61,251 nucleotides of DNA from an uncultured Ruminococcus sp. (GTDB taxonomy: Bacteria > Bacillota > Clostridia > Oscillospirales > Ruminococcaceae): the NCBI GenBank assembly GCA_910579835.1, contig CAJTWQ010000005.1, positions 1 to 61,251 of the forward strand, given 5' to 3'. The notes beneath the pieces are model-generated. The model saw only the letters and a list, made by a program, of their open reading frames with translations. It was not told the origin of the DNA and ran no database searches. Numbering within the stretch: the stretch's first letter is position 1; each line of letters begins with the position of its first letter. Shown piece after piece: positions 52,367 through 61,203 of the stretch. The position numbers and the translations under genes were made by a program.

Positions 52367-52857
52367 AGTACACAGGAAACGCTATAAAATACGGCGATAA
52401 CGTTGATACCGATGTTATCATTCCGGCACGTTATCTCAATACCAGCGATCACGCCGAGCTTGCGTCTCACTGCATGGAAGATATTGACAAGACATTTGTC
52501 ATCCGTGTGCAGAAAGACGATATTATGGTCGCCGGACAGAATTTTGGCTGCGGTTCGTCCCGTGAGCACGCGCCAATCGCTATAAAGGCAAGCGGAATTT
52601 CCCTTGTTATAGCCAAAAGCTTTGCAAGGATATTTTACCGCAACGCTATAAATATCGGTCTGGCCATTGTTGAATGTCCCGAAGCTGCCGAGGGTATCTC
52701 GGAGGGCGATATGGTCGAAGCCGATCTTGATAACGGCGTCATTCGTAATATCACCACGGGCATGGAGTACAAAACAGCTCCGTTTCCGGAATTTATCCAG
52801 AATATTATTGAAAACGGCGGACTTGTAAACTCTATAGCCAACGGAACGATCGGGTAA
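52363..52857 (+). CDS. leuD: 3-isopropylmalate dehydratase small subunit
   Basis: A 164-residue subunit that completes the LeuCD enzyme. It begins MKYTGNAIKYGDNVDTDVIIPARYL and has the signature NFGCGSSREHAPIAIKASGI and AKSFARIFYRNAINIGL. The start at 52363 is set by the four-base overlap with leuC; upstream extension would only duplicate leuC sequence in another frame. Confidence 0.97.
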   Translation: MKYTGNAIKYGDNVDTDVIIPARYLNTSDHAELASHCMEDIDKTFVIRVQKDDIMVAGQNFGCGSSREHAPIAIKASGISLVIAKSFARIFYRNAINIGLAIVECPEAAEGISEGDMVEADLDNGVIRNITTGMEYKTAPFPEFIQNIIENGGLVNSIANGTIG

Positions 52858-52884
52858 ATAATTTGACCAGCGGAGGTTTTTATA

Positions 52885-53958
52885 ATGGAATTCAATATTG
52901 CTTTATTAAAAGGAGACGGTATCGGTCCGGAAATCGTGGAAAGCGCCGCAGCCGTCCTTAAAAAAATTGCCGTAAAATTCGGCCATAAATTTAATTTTAC
53001 TCCGTATCTTATAGGCGGATGCGCTATAGACGCTGCCGGAAAGCCTCTCCCTCAGGAGACGGTTGACGGCTGTCTTGCATCGGACAGCGTTCTTTTAGGA
53101 GCCGTTGGAGGTCCCAAATGGGACGATCAGCCCGGAGAAAACCGTCCGGAAAAGGCTTTGCTCGGCATCCGCTCCGCCTTGGGTCTTTACACCAATCTTC
53201 GCCCTGCTTCTCTTTTTCCGGCTCTGCGTGATGCCTCCCCACTTAAAGACGAAATCATTGGAGACGGATTCGATATAATGATTGTCCGTGAGCTTACCGG
53301 CGGCATCTACTTTGGCGACAGAGGATACCGTGAGGGAAAATACGGCAGCGAGGCTTACGACACAGAGGCATACAGCGTTACAGAAATAGAGCGCATAGGC
53401 AGGGTCGCATTTGATACGGCTATGAAGCGCAGCAAGCGTTTAACCAGCGTTGACAAGGCGAATGTACTGGAGTCCTCCCGTCTCTGGAGAAAGACCATGC
53501 ACGCTCTTGCGGAAGAATACCCTGAAGTTGAATACGGCGATATGTTTGTGGACAACGCCGCAATGCAGCTGGTGCGCAATCCGCGTCAATTTGACGTTAT
53601 AGTTACTTCAAATATGTTTGGCGACATCCTTTCCGACGAGGCGTCGCAGATAACAGGCTCTATTGGTATGCTGGCATCGGCTTCTCTGGGAGCGTCGTCA
53701 AGGGGTATGTACGAGCCTATTCACGGCAGCGCACCGGATATTGCCGGTCAGAACAAAGCAAATCCTATTGCGACTATTCTTTCAGGGGCTATGATGCTCC
53801 GCTACTCATTCGGACTTTCCGCAGAAGCAAATGCCATTGAAGCCGCCGTAAATAAGGTTCTCAGCGACGGCTGGCGCACTGCAGATCTTCTGGGCGGCGG
53901 CAAGGGAACTCCCATTACCTGCACGGAAATGACCGAAAAAATTTTAGAGGCGATATAA
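52885..53958 (+). CDS. leuB: 3-isopropylmalate dehydrogenase
   Basis: A 357-residue NAD enzyme that oxidises and decarboxylates 3-isopropylmalate. LLKGDGIGPEIV, LGLYTNLRPASLFPAL, the catalytic YREGKYGSEAYDTE and FGDILSDEASQITGSIGMLASAS are all intact. The start follows GGAGG. The stop overlaps the next gene by one base (TAATG), tying an unexpected ATPase gene to the leucine operon. Confidence 0.98.
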   Translation: MEFNIALLKGDGIGPEIVESAAAVLKKIAVKFGHKFNFTPYLIGGCAIDAAGKPLPQETVDGCLASDSVLLGAVGGPKWDDQPGENRPEKALLGIRSALGLYTNLRPASLFPALRDASPLKDEIIGDGFDIMIVRELTGGIYFGDRGYREGKYGSEAYDTEAYSVTEIERIGRVAFDTAMKRSKRLTSVDKANVLESSRLWRKTMHALAEEYPEVEYGDMFVDNAAMQLVRNPRQFDVIVTSNMFGDILSDEASQITGSIGMLASASLGASSRGMYEPIHGSAPDIAGQNKANPIATILSGAMMLRYSFGLSAEANAIEAAVNKVLSDGWRTADLLGGGKGTPITCTEMTEKILEAI

Positions 53959-55163
53959 TGTCAAATATCAGGGAAAAACTTGATAATCTGCACTGCGGAA
54001 CGGACGCCCTTGCCGTATTCCGCAGTCTCCTTGACGACAAAGCTTTGGGTATTCTCAGGGAGCTGCTTGAAGAATCGGCAGAGGACGATCATTTTAATAT
54101 CGGAAAATACTCCCGGTTCGTTTCGGAACTTTACAAACATAACGATAATTTCAGCGAATATCTTCTCAAATCCGTTCTGGAAAATGAAAATTTCTATATT
54201 AAAGGAAAGGCGCAAGGCATGAAATTTGATCCCTGCATCGAGGAAGCGGTTTTAAATGAGCTTGCCTTCTTACAGGAACTTTCACATCTTACTCCGGAAG
54301 AAGCGTCCTACGGCTATTATAGGATATATCCTCTCCCAAGGTGGAATACCTCGGAAATTGATTTTACTGCCGAATACAGAAAACGGATCGAAAATATAAA
54401 CAGCTCCGGCTATGGAAAATTTGCGGCAGACTCAATGTTTATGGTGAGAAACGGCGATATTGTTCCCGTCAAGCATCCTGATAAGCAGCGCCTTTCGGAG
54501 CTTTACGGGTATGAAAACGAACGTCGAGCCGTTATTGAAAACACCATTGCTCTTTTAGAGGGAAAAGCGGCACAGAACGTGCTTCTTTACGGCGATGCCG
54601 GCACCGGAAAATCTTCTACGGTAAAGGCTGTCGTCAATGAATACGCCAACCATGGTCTGCGTCTTATCGAGATAACAAAAGAGCAGCTTCGGGATATTCC
54701 TCGAATTATCGAAAGCATAAGTGAAAATCCCCTGAAATTCATCATTTTTATTGATGATCTCAGCTTTGCCCCCGGCGAGGACTGCTTCGGCTCTCTGAAA
54801 GCTGCCCTTGAAGGCTCCGTTTCGGCAAGAAGCAGCAATACTGCCATATACGCTACCAGCAACCGCCGCCACCTGATAAAAGAAAGCTTCTCCGAACGCA
54901 GCGGAGACGATATTCACCGGAATGATTCTATGCAGGAAACTCTTTCCCTATCCGCACGATTTGGACTGAGGGTGAACTTCAGCCGCCCCAATAAGAATTT
55001 ATATATAGCCATTGCAGCCGAGCTTGCCGCAGAATCCGGCATAGACGTACCGCAGGAAGAGCTTGCACTTAAAGCGGAACAGTTTGCATTGCAGGGCAGC
55101 GGAAGATCCCCCCGAACGGCAAAGCAGTTTGTCAACCAGCTTATAAATGAAAAAAGAAGGTAA
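53958..55163 (+). CDS. DUF815-family AAA-type ATPase
   Basis: A 401-residue cytoplasmic ATPase. An N-terminal helical part (1-180) precedes the ATPase domain. Walker A GDAGTGKSS is at about 212-220, Walker B FIIFIDDLSF at about 258-267, and a sensor-like IYATSNRRHLI follows. This layout fits the DUF815 family, whose role is unknown; these proteins are often annotated only as ATPases. It overlaps leuB by one base and precedes ilvA by seven bases, so it is translated with the branched-chain genes. Nothing in it points to amino acid metabolism directly. Confidence 0.88.
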   Translation: MSNIREKLDNLHCGTDALAVFRSLLDDKALGILRELLEESAEDDHFNIGKYSRFVSELYKHNDNFSEYLLKSVLENENFYIKGKAQGMKFDPCIEEAVLNELAFLQELSHLTPEEASYGYYRIYPLPRWNTSEIDFTAEYRKRIENINSSGYGKFAADSMFMVRNGDIVPVKHPDKQRLSELYGYENERRAVIENTIALLEGKAAQNVLLYGDAGTGKSSTVKAVVNEYANHGLRLIEITKEQLRDIPRIIESISENPLKFIIFIDDLSFAPGEDCFGSLKAALEGSVSARSSNTAIYATSNRRHLIKESFSERSGDDIHRNDSMQETLSLSARFGLRVNFSRPNKNLYIAIAAELAAESGIDVPQEELALKAEQFALQGSGRSPRTAKQFVNQLINEKRR

Positions 55164-55170
55164 TTTAAAG

Positions 55171-56373
55171 ATGCTGACACTTGATAAGATCTATAGTGCA
55201 AAATACGTTTTAAGACAGGTTATCCGGGAAACCGATATAATCAAGGCTCCAAAAATCAATCCTGAATCAGATATATGGCTGAAAACCGAAAATTTGCAGA
55301 TTACAGGCTCGTTCAAGGTAAGAGGCGCATATTTTAAAATGTCGCAGCTCTCTGAAGAAGAAAAGGCTAAGGGCGTTATTGCCTGTTCCGCAGGAAACCA
55401 TGCCCAGGGCGTTGCTCTGGCAGCTGCAAGAAACGGCATCAAATCAATAATCTGTCTGCCGGACGGCGCGCCTATATCCAAAGTGGAAGCTACAAAAAGC
55501 TACGGCGCAGAGGTATGTCTCGTCAAGGGCGTTTATGACGACGCCTACGCGGAGGCTATGAGACAGCGGGACGAGTACGGCTATACCTTTATCCATCCCT
55601 TTGACGATGAGGATGTTATTGCTGGACAGGGCACTATCGGTCTGGAGCTTTTAGACCAGATCCCCGATATGGACGCCGTTATCGTTCCTATCGGTGGCGG
55701 CGGACTTATTTCAGGCATTGCCTTTGCCGTTAAAAAGCTTAATCCGAAGATCAAGGTTTACGGCGTTCAGGCTGCCGGTGCTCCCAGTATGTACAATTCA
55801 ATTCACGATCATCAGATAGAGCGCCTTGAAAGCGTTTCCACCATTGCCGACGGAATAGCCGTAAAAGAACCGGGGGAGAATACATATAATATAATTTCTC
55901 AGTATGTTGACGAAATAGTTACCGTTACCGACGACGAAATCTCCGCAGCCATTCTCGCTCTTATGGAACAGCAGAAACTTGTAACCGAGGGCGCGGGAGC
56001 AGCTCCCGTTGCCGCCGCCATGTTCAACAAGGTTCCGGTAAAGGGCAAAAAGGCTGTCTGCCTACTGTCGGGAGGAAATATAGACGTAACTATTCTTTCA
56101 AGGGTCATCAAGCGCGGACTTCTCATGTCGGGAAGGTCTTGCTCCATGAATATCGAGCTTTTAGACAAGCCGGGACAGCTTATGGACGTTTCACGAATTA
56201 TTGCCGAGCTTGGAGGAAACGTTACATCCATCCATCACGAAAGAGCCAACGAAGGCTCAGCAGTAAACGGCTGTTATCTGCGCATTGTTCTGGAAACGAG
56301 GAATTACCAGCATATCGAGGAGATAAGAAACGCCCTGACAGACGCCGGATTCAAGATTCTTAACATTAATTAG
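55171..56373 (+). CDS. ilvA: Threonine dehydratase
   Basis: A 400-residue PLP enzyme that converts threonine to 2-oxobutanoate, the entry to isoleucine. The PLP lysine lies in TGSFKVRGAYFKM (Lys49), the phosphate loop is IGGGGLISG, and SAGNHAQGVALAA is typical. A single C-terminal ACT domain (SMNIELLDKPGQLMDVSRIIAELGGNV) places it in the short branch also used for catabolic enzymes. Its place after leuB supports a biosynthetic role. ATG 55171 follows GAAGG by about ten bases. RidA downstream clears its reactive product. Confidence 0.93.
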   Translation: MLTLDKIYSAKYVLRQVIRETDIIKAPKINPESDIWLKTENLQITGSFKVRGAYFKMSQLSEEEKAKGVIACSAGNHAQGVALAAARNGIKSIICLPDGAPISKVEATKSYGAEVCLVKGVYDDAYAEAMRQRDEYGYTFIHPFDDEDVIAGQGTIGLELLDQIPDMDAVIVPIGGGGLISGIAFAVKKLNPKIKVYGVQAAGAPSMYNSIHDHQIERLESVSTIADGIAVKEPGENTYNIISQYVDEIVTVTDDEISAAILALMEQQKLVTEGAGAAPVAAAMFNKVPVKGKKAVCLLSGGNIDVTILSRVIKRGLLMSGRSCSMNIELLDKPGQLMDVSRIIAELGGNVTSIHHERANEGSAVNGCYLRIVLETRNYQHIEEIRNALTDAGFKILNIN

Positions 56374-56383
56374 GAGAATATGT

Positions 56384-57466
56384 ATGAAAAAAACCATACT
56401 TCTTTCCGTATTTACTGCCGCCGCAGTAATGATCTCAGGATGCGGTAAAAAGGAAAGCGAAAGCAAAAATAAGGATTCCCGAAATAATTCCTCTGAGACT
56501 GAGGAATCCGGAAATCTGATGTTTGACAGCGGTCTCGCCATGTTCTATGACACTGAAACCGAGCTTCTGGGATATATCGGCAAGGACGGAGAATGGGCAA
56601 TCGAACCGCAGTTTGAAAATGCGCATATGTTCAGCAGCGGATGCGCCGTGGTTTGGGAAACTGAGGAAAACGACTCCAAAATTAGCTTTATTGACAAAAC
56701 CGGAAAAAAAACAACAAGCGATAAATACGAAATTTCCGGAGATTTTATATCCGGGTTTGCCATCGCCATAGATACGGAGACATCCAAGGTCGGATTTATT
56801 AATACAAAAGGCGAATGGGCAATTGAACCGAAATTTGACGGAGGCAAAGCTTTTGCCAGCGGAGCAGCAGCAGTGTGCGAAGGCGAACTTTACGGATTTA
56901 TCGACACAGAGGGCAGTTGGATCGCTGAACCGCAGTTTTCACAGGTCTTTGATTTCAGCGACGGTCTGGCTCTTGTTATTGACGAAAATAATAATGAGTA
57001 TTATATAAATATCAAGGGCGAAAAGGTTCTTGATGCGAAAGCCGGAGCTGAATCCTTTCATGACGGCAGAGCTGTAGTTATGGATATTGACGAGAACGAA
57101 AACGATGTATTCGGAATTATCGACAAAAGCGGCGACTGGATAGTTGAACCAAAGAACTGGGTTCCCTCTGTGTACAGCGACGGTTTGTGTAAAACAATGG
57201 AGGACGGAAAGTACGGCTATATTGACGTAAACGGAGATTGGGCAATTGAACCAAAATATGAAAACGCAGACAATTTCTCCGGAGGTCTTGCCGCAGTATA
57301 TGACGGTGAAACAGGACTTTACGGATTTATCGGTAAAGATGGCAAATGGGCGATTAAGCCGCAGTACAGCTATTTCATGCCGTTTACAGACGACGGATAC
57401 GCATATGCAAGCACTGACGGAAAGGAACTTCATATTATTGACAAGAAAGGCAACATAATAAAATGA
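56384..57466 (+). CDS. WG-repeat lipoprotein
   Basis: A 360-residue secreted protein. MKKTILLSVFTAAAVMISGC is a lipoprotein signal with Cys20, followed by a Lys/Glu/Ser-rich linker. From residue 60 on it is made of about eight WG repeats, each like GYIGKDGEWAIEPQF or GFINTKGEWAIEPKF, spaced 35-45 residues apart. WG repeats form beta-propeller-like folds and probably bind partners; no enzyme motif is seen. It starts ten bases after ilvA, so it may be transcribed with the operon. Confidence 0.88.
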   Translation: MKKTILLSVFTAAAVMISGCGKKESESKNKDSRNNSSETEESGNLMFDSGLAMFYDTETELLGYIGKDGEWAIEPQFENAHMFSSGCAVVWETEENDSKISFIDKTGKKTTSDKYEISGDFISGFAIAIDTETSKVGFINTKGEWAIEPKFDGGKAFASGAAAVCEGELYGFIDTEGSWIAEPQFSQVFDFSDGLALVIDENNNEYYINIKGEKVLDAKAGAESFHDGRAVVMDIDENENDVFGIIDKSGDWIVEPKNWVPSVYSDGLCKTMEDGKYGYIDVNGDWAIEPKYENADNFSGGLAAVYDGETGLYGFIGKDGKWAIKPQYSYFMPFTDDGYAYASTDGKELHIIDKKGNIIK

Positions 57467-57474
57467 CATAAATT

Positions 57475-57751
57475 ATGAAAAAACTGCTGTGTATAGCCAT
57501 ATGTGCGGTATTTCTGCCCTGTGCGCAGAAATATGAAAAAAGAGCGAGGCAGTGAACCCCCTGTCAGTAATATGAATGAGACAACAGCCGAAGCCGGGAA
57601 AAAAATCCGAAAATCCGGCGGCTAAAACGGGCAAAGATGCTATGATGATGGCTATGCAAAGATCATGACGGATGTAAAAATCCACAATCACACTTATGAT
57701 ACAATATACATCTGCCGCCTTATCGACAGAGAGGGAAATATTATTTTATAA
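57475..57751 (+). pseudogene. Frameshifted small lipoprotein gene
   Basis: ATG 57475 opens with MKKLLCIAICAVFLPCAQK, a lipoprotein-like signal, but the frame stops after 27 residues. Reading continues only by changing frame: SNMNETTAEAGKK in a second frame and DDGYAKIMTDVKIHNHTYDT with RLIDREGNIIL at the end in a third, finishing at 57751. At least two frameshifts are needed, in runs of A. A decayed gene is the simplest reading; sequencing error in the A-runs is possible. Confidence 0.6.
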
Positions 57752-57778
57752 TACAAATAGTATAAAGGAGGAATTATT

Positions 57779-58156
57779 ATGATAAAGATTCACACAGAAA
57801 AAGCGCCTGCAGCAGTAGGACCTTATTCACAGGCCATAGTTTCAAATGGAATGGTTTACACAAGCGGTCAGATAGCCATAAATCCGGCAACGAACACCGT
57901 TGAGGCGAACACTATTGAGGAACAGACGGAACAAGTGATAAAAAATTTAGGTGAGGTTCTGAAAACTGCTGGATCGTCCTTTGAAAAAGCGGTAAAAACA
58001 ACCTGCTTCCTTGCAGATATGAATGATTTTGCCGCATTTAACAAAGTTTACGGAAAATATTTTAAAGAACTTCCGGCAAGAAGCTGCGTTGCCGTAAAAA
58101 CACTTCCCAAGAACGTTCTTGTGGAGATCGAAGTTATCGCAGAAAGCAGCTTATAA
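57779..58156 (+). CDS. ridA: RidA family enamine/imine deaminase
   Basis: A 125-residue trimeric enzyme that hydrolyses 2-aminoacrylate and 2-aminocrotonate released by PLP dehydratases such as IlvA, protecting other PLP enzymes. The family pattern APAAVGPYSQAIVSNGMVYTSGQI is intact, with the substrate-binding Arg in PARSCVAVKTLPKNVLVEIEVIA. It follows GGAGG. Location two genes after ilvA supports the role. nadA follows 20 bases later. Confidence 0.95.
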   Translation: MIKIHTEKAPAAVGPYSQAIVSNGMVYTSGQIAINPATNTVEANTIEEQTEQVIKNLGEVLKTAGSSFEKAVKTTCFLADMNDFAAFNKVYGKYFKELPARSCVAVKTLPKNVLVEIEVIAESSL

Positions 58157-58176
58157 ATAAAAAAAGAGGTATTATT

Positions 58177-59109
58177 ATGAATGTTCGTGAAATGCAAGAG
58201 GCTATAATCCGGCTGAAAAAGGAAACCGGAACAGCCATTCTCGCCCACAGCTACCAGGCAAGAGAAATTACTGAGATAGCCGACTATACCGGCGACAGCT
58301 ACAAACTCAGCGTTGATGCAAAAAGTCTTGCCGAGGAAAATATTCTTTTCTGCGGCGTCCACTTTATGGCGGAAACTGCAAAAATTCTTTCCCCTCAGAA
58401 GCGCGTATATCTTGCAAATCCAAATGCAGGCTGCCCTATGGCGGAGCAGATGGACAAGGAAATGATCGCCGCAGTCAAGGCGGAAGATCCCAACAGAACT
58501 GTAGTTGCCTACATCAACACTACGGCAGCCCTAAAAACCGTCTGCGACGTCTGCGTTACGTCGTCAAGCGCATTGAAGATCGTCAAGGCTATCGAAAATG
58601 ATAAAATCCTTTTTATCCCCGACTGCAATCTTGGCGATTTTGTAAAAAGAAACTGCCCCGAAAAAGACATTCGTCTGCTTAACGGCGGCTGTCCGACTCA
58701 TGCCGCAGTTACCGCAAAAGACGTTATGGCGGCAAAAAATGAGCATCCCGAAGCTCTGTTTCTGGTTCATCCCGAATGCAGACCTCAGGTCGTGGAGCTT
58801 GCGGATTATGTCGGTTCTACTTCCGGTATAATTGACTTTGCTAAAAAATCGGACGCAAAAGAATTTATTATAGGCACGGAAACCTCGATCGCAGAGCATT
58901 TGCAGTATGACTGTCCCGAAAAGAAATTCTTCCCCGTCACAAGGGATATTGTCTGCCACAATATGAAGCTTACCACCCTGCCGGACGTTTACCGCTCGCT
59001 GCTGGCTATTCGTGACGGCAGCGGAGAGGCGTCAGAAATTGTTATGGACGAGGAGCTTATTATGGCTTCACGCAGGTGCATTGACGAGATGATACGTCTT
59101 GGCGGCTGA
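58177..59109 (+). CDS. nadA: Quinolinate synthase
   Basis: A 310-residue iron-sulfur enzyme that condenses iminoaspartate with dihydroxyacetone phosphate in NAD synthesis. Three cluster cysteines of the short NadA type are recognisable, in NPNAGCPMAEQ, CVTSSSALK (preceded by CDV) and VCHNMKLTTLPDVY. HPECRPQVVELADYVGSTSGII is the family signature. nadB and nadC are not in the window. It follows ridA by 20 bases and precedes hydE by 11. Confidence 0.96.
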   Translation: MNVREMQEAIIRLKKETGTAILAHSYQAREITEIADYTGDSYKLSVDAKSLAEENILFCGVHFMAETAKILSPQKRVYLANPNAGCPMAEQMDKEMIAAVKAEDPNRTVVAYINTTAALKTVCDVCVTSSSALKIVKAIENDKILFIPDCNLGDFVKRNCPEKDIRLLNGGCPTHAAVTAKDVMAAKNEHPEALFLVHPECRPQVVELADYVGSTSGIIDFAKKSDAKEFIIGTETSIAEHLQYDCPEKKFFPVTRDIVCHNMKLTTLPDVYRSLLAIRDGSGEASEIVMDEELIMASRRCIDEMIRLGG

Positions 59110-59120
59110 AAGCAGGCTGT

Positions 59121-60176
59121 ATGAACAACGCTGCTGAAAAACTATACCGCACAGGCGATCTTCCTGACGAGGAACTGTCGGCGCTTATCCTTTCGGAAGA
59201 TGCGGAAGAAAATGCTGCTCTGGTGAAATACGCCGATGAAGTCCGCCGGAAATATTACGGCAGCAAAGTGTATCTTCGCGGACTGATCGAGATCTCCAGC
59301 TTTTGCAAAAACAACTGCCTTTACTGCGGAATCCGCCGCGGCTGCCATGATGCGCAGCGTTACCGACTTGACCGCCCTGCGATCATTGAATGTGCAGCAA
59401 AAGGCTATAAACTGGGTTTCCGTACTTTTGTACTTCAAGGCGGCGAAGATCCGGTCTTTACTGACGATCTCATGTGCGGCGTTATATCGGAACTGCATGA
59501 AAAATATCCGGACTGCGCCGTTACCCTTTCATTAGGAGAGCGTTCCCGGGAGAGCTACAGGCGCATGAAAGAAGCCGGAGCAGACCGTTATCTTCTTCGG
59601 CATGAAGCTGCTTCACCGGAACTTTATTCAAAGCTCCATCCACCAGAAATGAGTCTGGAAAACCGGAAAAAATGCCTGTACTGGCTGCGTGAGCTTGGTT
59701 ATCAGGTCGGCGCGGGATTTATGGCGGGAGCGCCCTTTCAGACTGCTGACGATATTATTGCCGATCTGCGTTTCATGCAGGAGCTGCGCCCACATATGAT
59801 AGGCATAGGACCGTTCATCCCACACCACGGCACGCCCTTTGCAGAAAAAAAGAGAGGCACACTTGACCTTACTTTAAAACTGCTGGGAATCATCCGGCTT
59901 ATGTTTCCGGACGTCCTTCTTCCTGCCACCACCGCATTGGGCACCATATCGCCTCAGGGGCGTGAGCTTGGACTAAAAACCGGCTGCAACGTGGTAATGC
60001 CCAATCTGTCTCCGGCTGACGTGCGGAAAAAATACGATCTGTACGACAATAAGCTTTCCTCCGGCAGTGAGGCAGCCGAATGTCTGCGCAGTCTTGAAGA
60101 GGAAATTGAAAATGCCGGCTATCACGCTGTACATGAACGCGGAGATCATGCATCAATGCAAAATAAAGGAGATTAA
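59121..60176 (+). CDS. hydE: [FeFe]-hydrogenase maturase HydE (radical SAM)
   Basis: A 351-residue radical SAM enzyme. The cluster motif CKNNCLYCGIRR supplies Cys62, Cys66 and Cys69. The barrel segments TFVLQGGEDPVFTDD, YLLRHEAASPELYSKLHP and VGAGFMAGAPFQTADDI, and the end NVVMPNLSPADVRKKYDLYDNK, match HydE rather than BioB. HydE works with HydG and HydF to build the hydrogenase H-cluster, so a hydrogenase is expected elsewhere. It follows nadA closely and is followed by a U32-like gene after one base. Confidence 0.93.
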   Translation: MNNAAEKLYRTGDLPDEELSALILSEDAEENAALVKYADEVRRKYYGSKVYLRGLIEISSFCKNNCLYCGIRRGCHDAQRYRLDRPAIIECAAKGYKLGFRTFVLQGGEDPVFTDDLMCGVISELHEKYPDCAVTLSLGERSRESYRRMKEAGADRYLLRHEAASPELYSKLHPPEMSLENRKKCLYWLRELGYQVGAGFMAGAPFQTADDIIADLRFMQELRPHMIGIGPFIPHHGTPFAEKKRGTLDLTLKLLGIIRLMFPDVLLPATTALGTISPQGRELGLKTGCNVVMPNLSPADVRKKYDLYDNKLSSGSEAAECLRSLEEEIENAGYHAVHERGDHASMQNKGD

Positions 60177-60177
60177 A

Positions 60178-61116
60178 ATGAGAGTACGTTTTCATCTTCC
60201 TGATTTTTCAGGAAACTTCAAACTTAATTTTATGTTTGCCGAAATGCTGACGCACCGTCCCGAATTTTTTCGCGAGGGTGTAGAAATAGCGTCTTTCTAC
60301 GGCGTTTTCCCTCCATCGATATGGAACGGCGGAAGAACCCAGGGAGGCGTTGTAGATAAGAACTTTGTAAAGAACGTTATTAAGGCATTCAATGACAAGG
60401 GCATTCCGCTGCGCTTCACTTTCACCAATCCGGCGCTGGAAAAGAAGCATCTCAGCGATCCATTCTGCAACATGGTCATGAATCTTGCCAACAACGGCAT
60501 GAACGAAGCTATTGTCATGTCGCCTCTGCTGGAGGACTACATCCGCCGAAACTTCCCCAAATATAAGCTGACAAGCTCTACATGCAAGAGAATTACTGAT
60601 CCGGAAAAGCTGAAAGAGGAATTAGGCAGGGACTACAGCATCGTGGTAGTAGACTACGATTTCAATAATAACTTCGAGGTTCTGGAAAAGCTTCCGAGAA
60701 AAGCAGACTGCGAACTGCTTGTAAATGCCTGCTGTGAACCCGGCTGCCCCCGGAGATCGGAACATTACCACTGCATCGGAGTTCAGACTATCGCCTACAA
60801 TGAACATATTAAAAAGTATCCTAATCTGCCCTTTGACGCATCCAAATATGATCCTCAGCATTTCAAGGACTGTCCCTATTCGCAGAGGGGAATTTTTGAT
60901 ATCCGAAATCTGAGAACTCACATCTCCCCAGACGATATATGGGAAAAATATGTACCCATGGGCTTTGAGCAGTTCAAGATAGAGGGAAGAACCGCAAGTC
61001 CCATTAATGTCCTTGAAACTTATATGTACTACATGGCGAAACCCGAATGCCGGGACGAGGCACGGTTTGCACTGCTTAAAAGTCTGGAAAACTCCCGCGC
61101 ATTGACATTTAATTGA
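60178..61116 (+). CDS. U32-peptidase-like protein, probable Fe-S binding, function unknown
   Basis: A 312-residue cytoplasmic protein without signal or membrane segments. The first half looks like a TIM-barrel start (REGVEIASFYGVFPPSIWNGG, GIPLRFTFTNPAL, SIVVVDYDFNNN). The second half has clustered cysteines, NACCEPGC (185, 186, 190), Cys199 and Cys232 in DCPYSQRG. The late MGFEQFKIEGRT is the KIEGR signature of U32 proteins such as UbiU/UbiV and TrhP, which hold a 4Fe-4S cluster. The start follows AAAGGAG and lies one base after hydE, so coupling is likely. A role is not known. Confidence 0.7.
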   Translation: MRVRFHLPDFSGNFKLNFMFAEMLTHRPEFFREGVEIASFYGVFPPSIWNGGRTQGGVVDKNFVKNVIKAFNDKGIPLRFTFTNPALEKKHLSDPFCNMVMNLANNGMNEAIVMSPLLEDYIRRNFPKYKLTSSTCKRITDPEKLKEELGRDYSIVVVDYDFNNNFEVLEKLPRKADCELLVNACCEPGCPRRSEHYHCIGVQTIAYNEHIKKYPNLPFDASKYDPQHFKDCPYSQRGIFDIRNLRTHISPDDIWEKYVPMGFEQFKIEGRTASPINVLETYMYYMAKPECRDEARFALLKSLENSRALTFN

Positions 61117-61171
61117 TTATATATTACTTTTGAAATGATTGGGGTTAGTAAAGTAATACTGTAATCTATTG

Positions 61172-61203
61172 AGGGAGCCCCTTTTGAAAAAGGGATCCTC
61201 CCT
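61172..61203 (+). terminator. Terminator-like palindrome after the U32-like gene
   Basis: AGGGAG (61172-61177) pairs with CTCCCT (61198-61203), and CCCCTTTT with AAAAAGGG inside. The tail is AAAACTTTT rather than a pure T-run. It may be a dispersed palindromic repeat as well as a transcript end. Confidence 0.5.
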
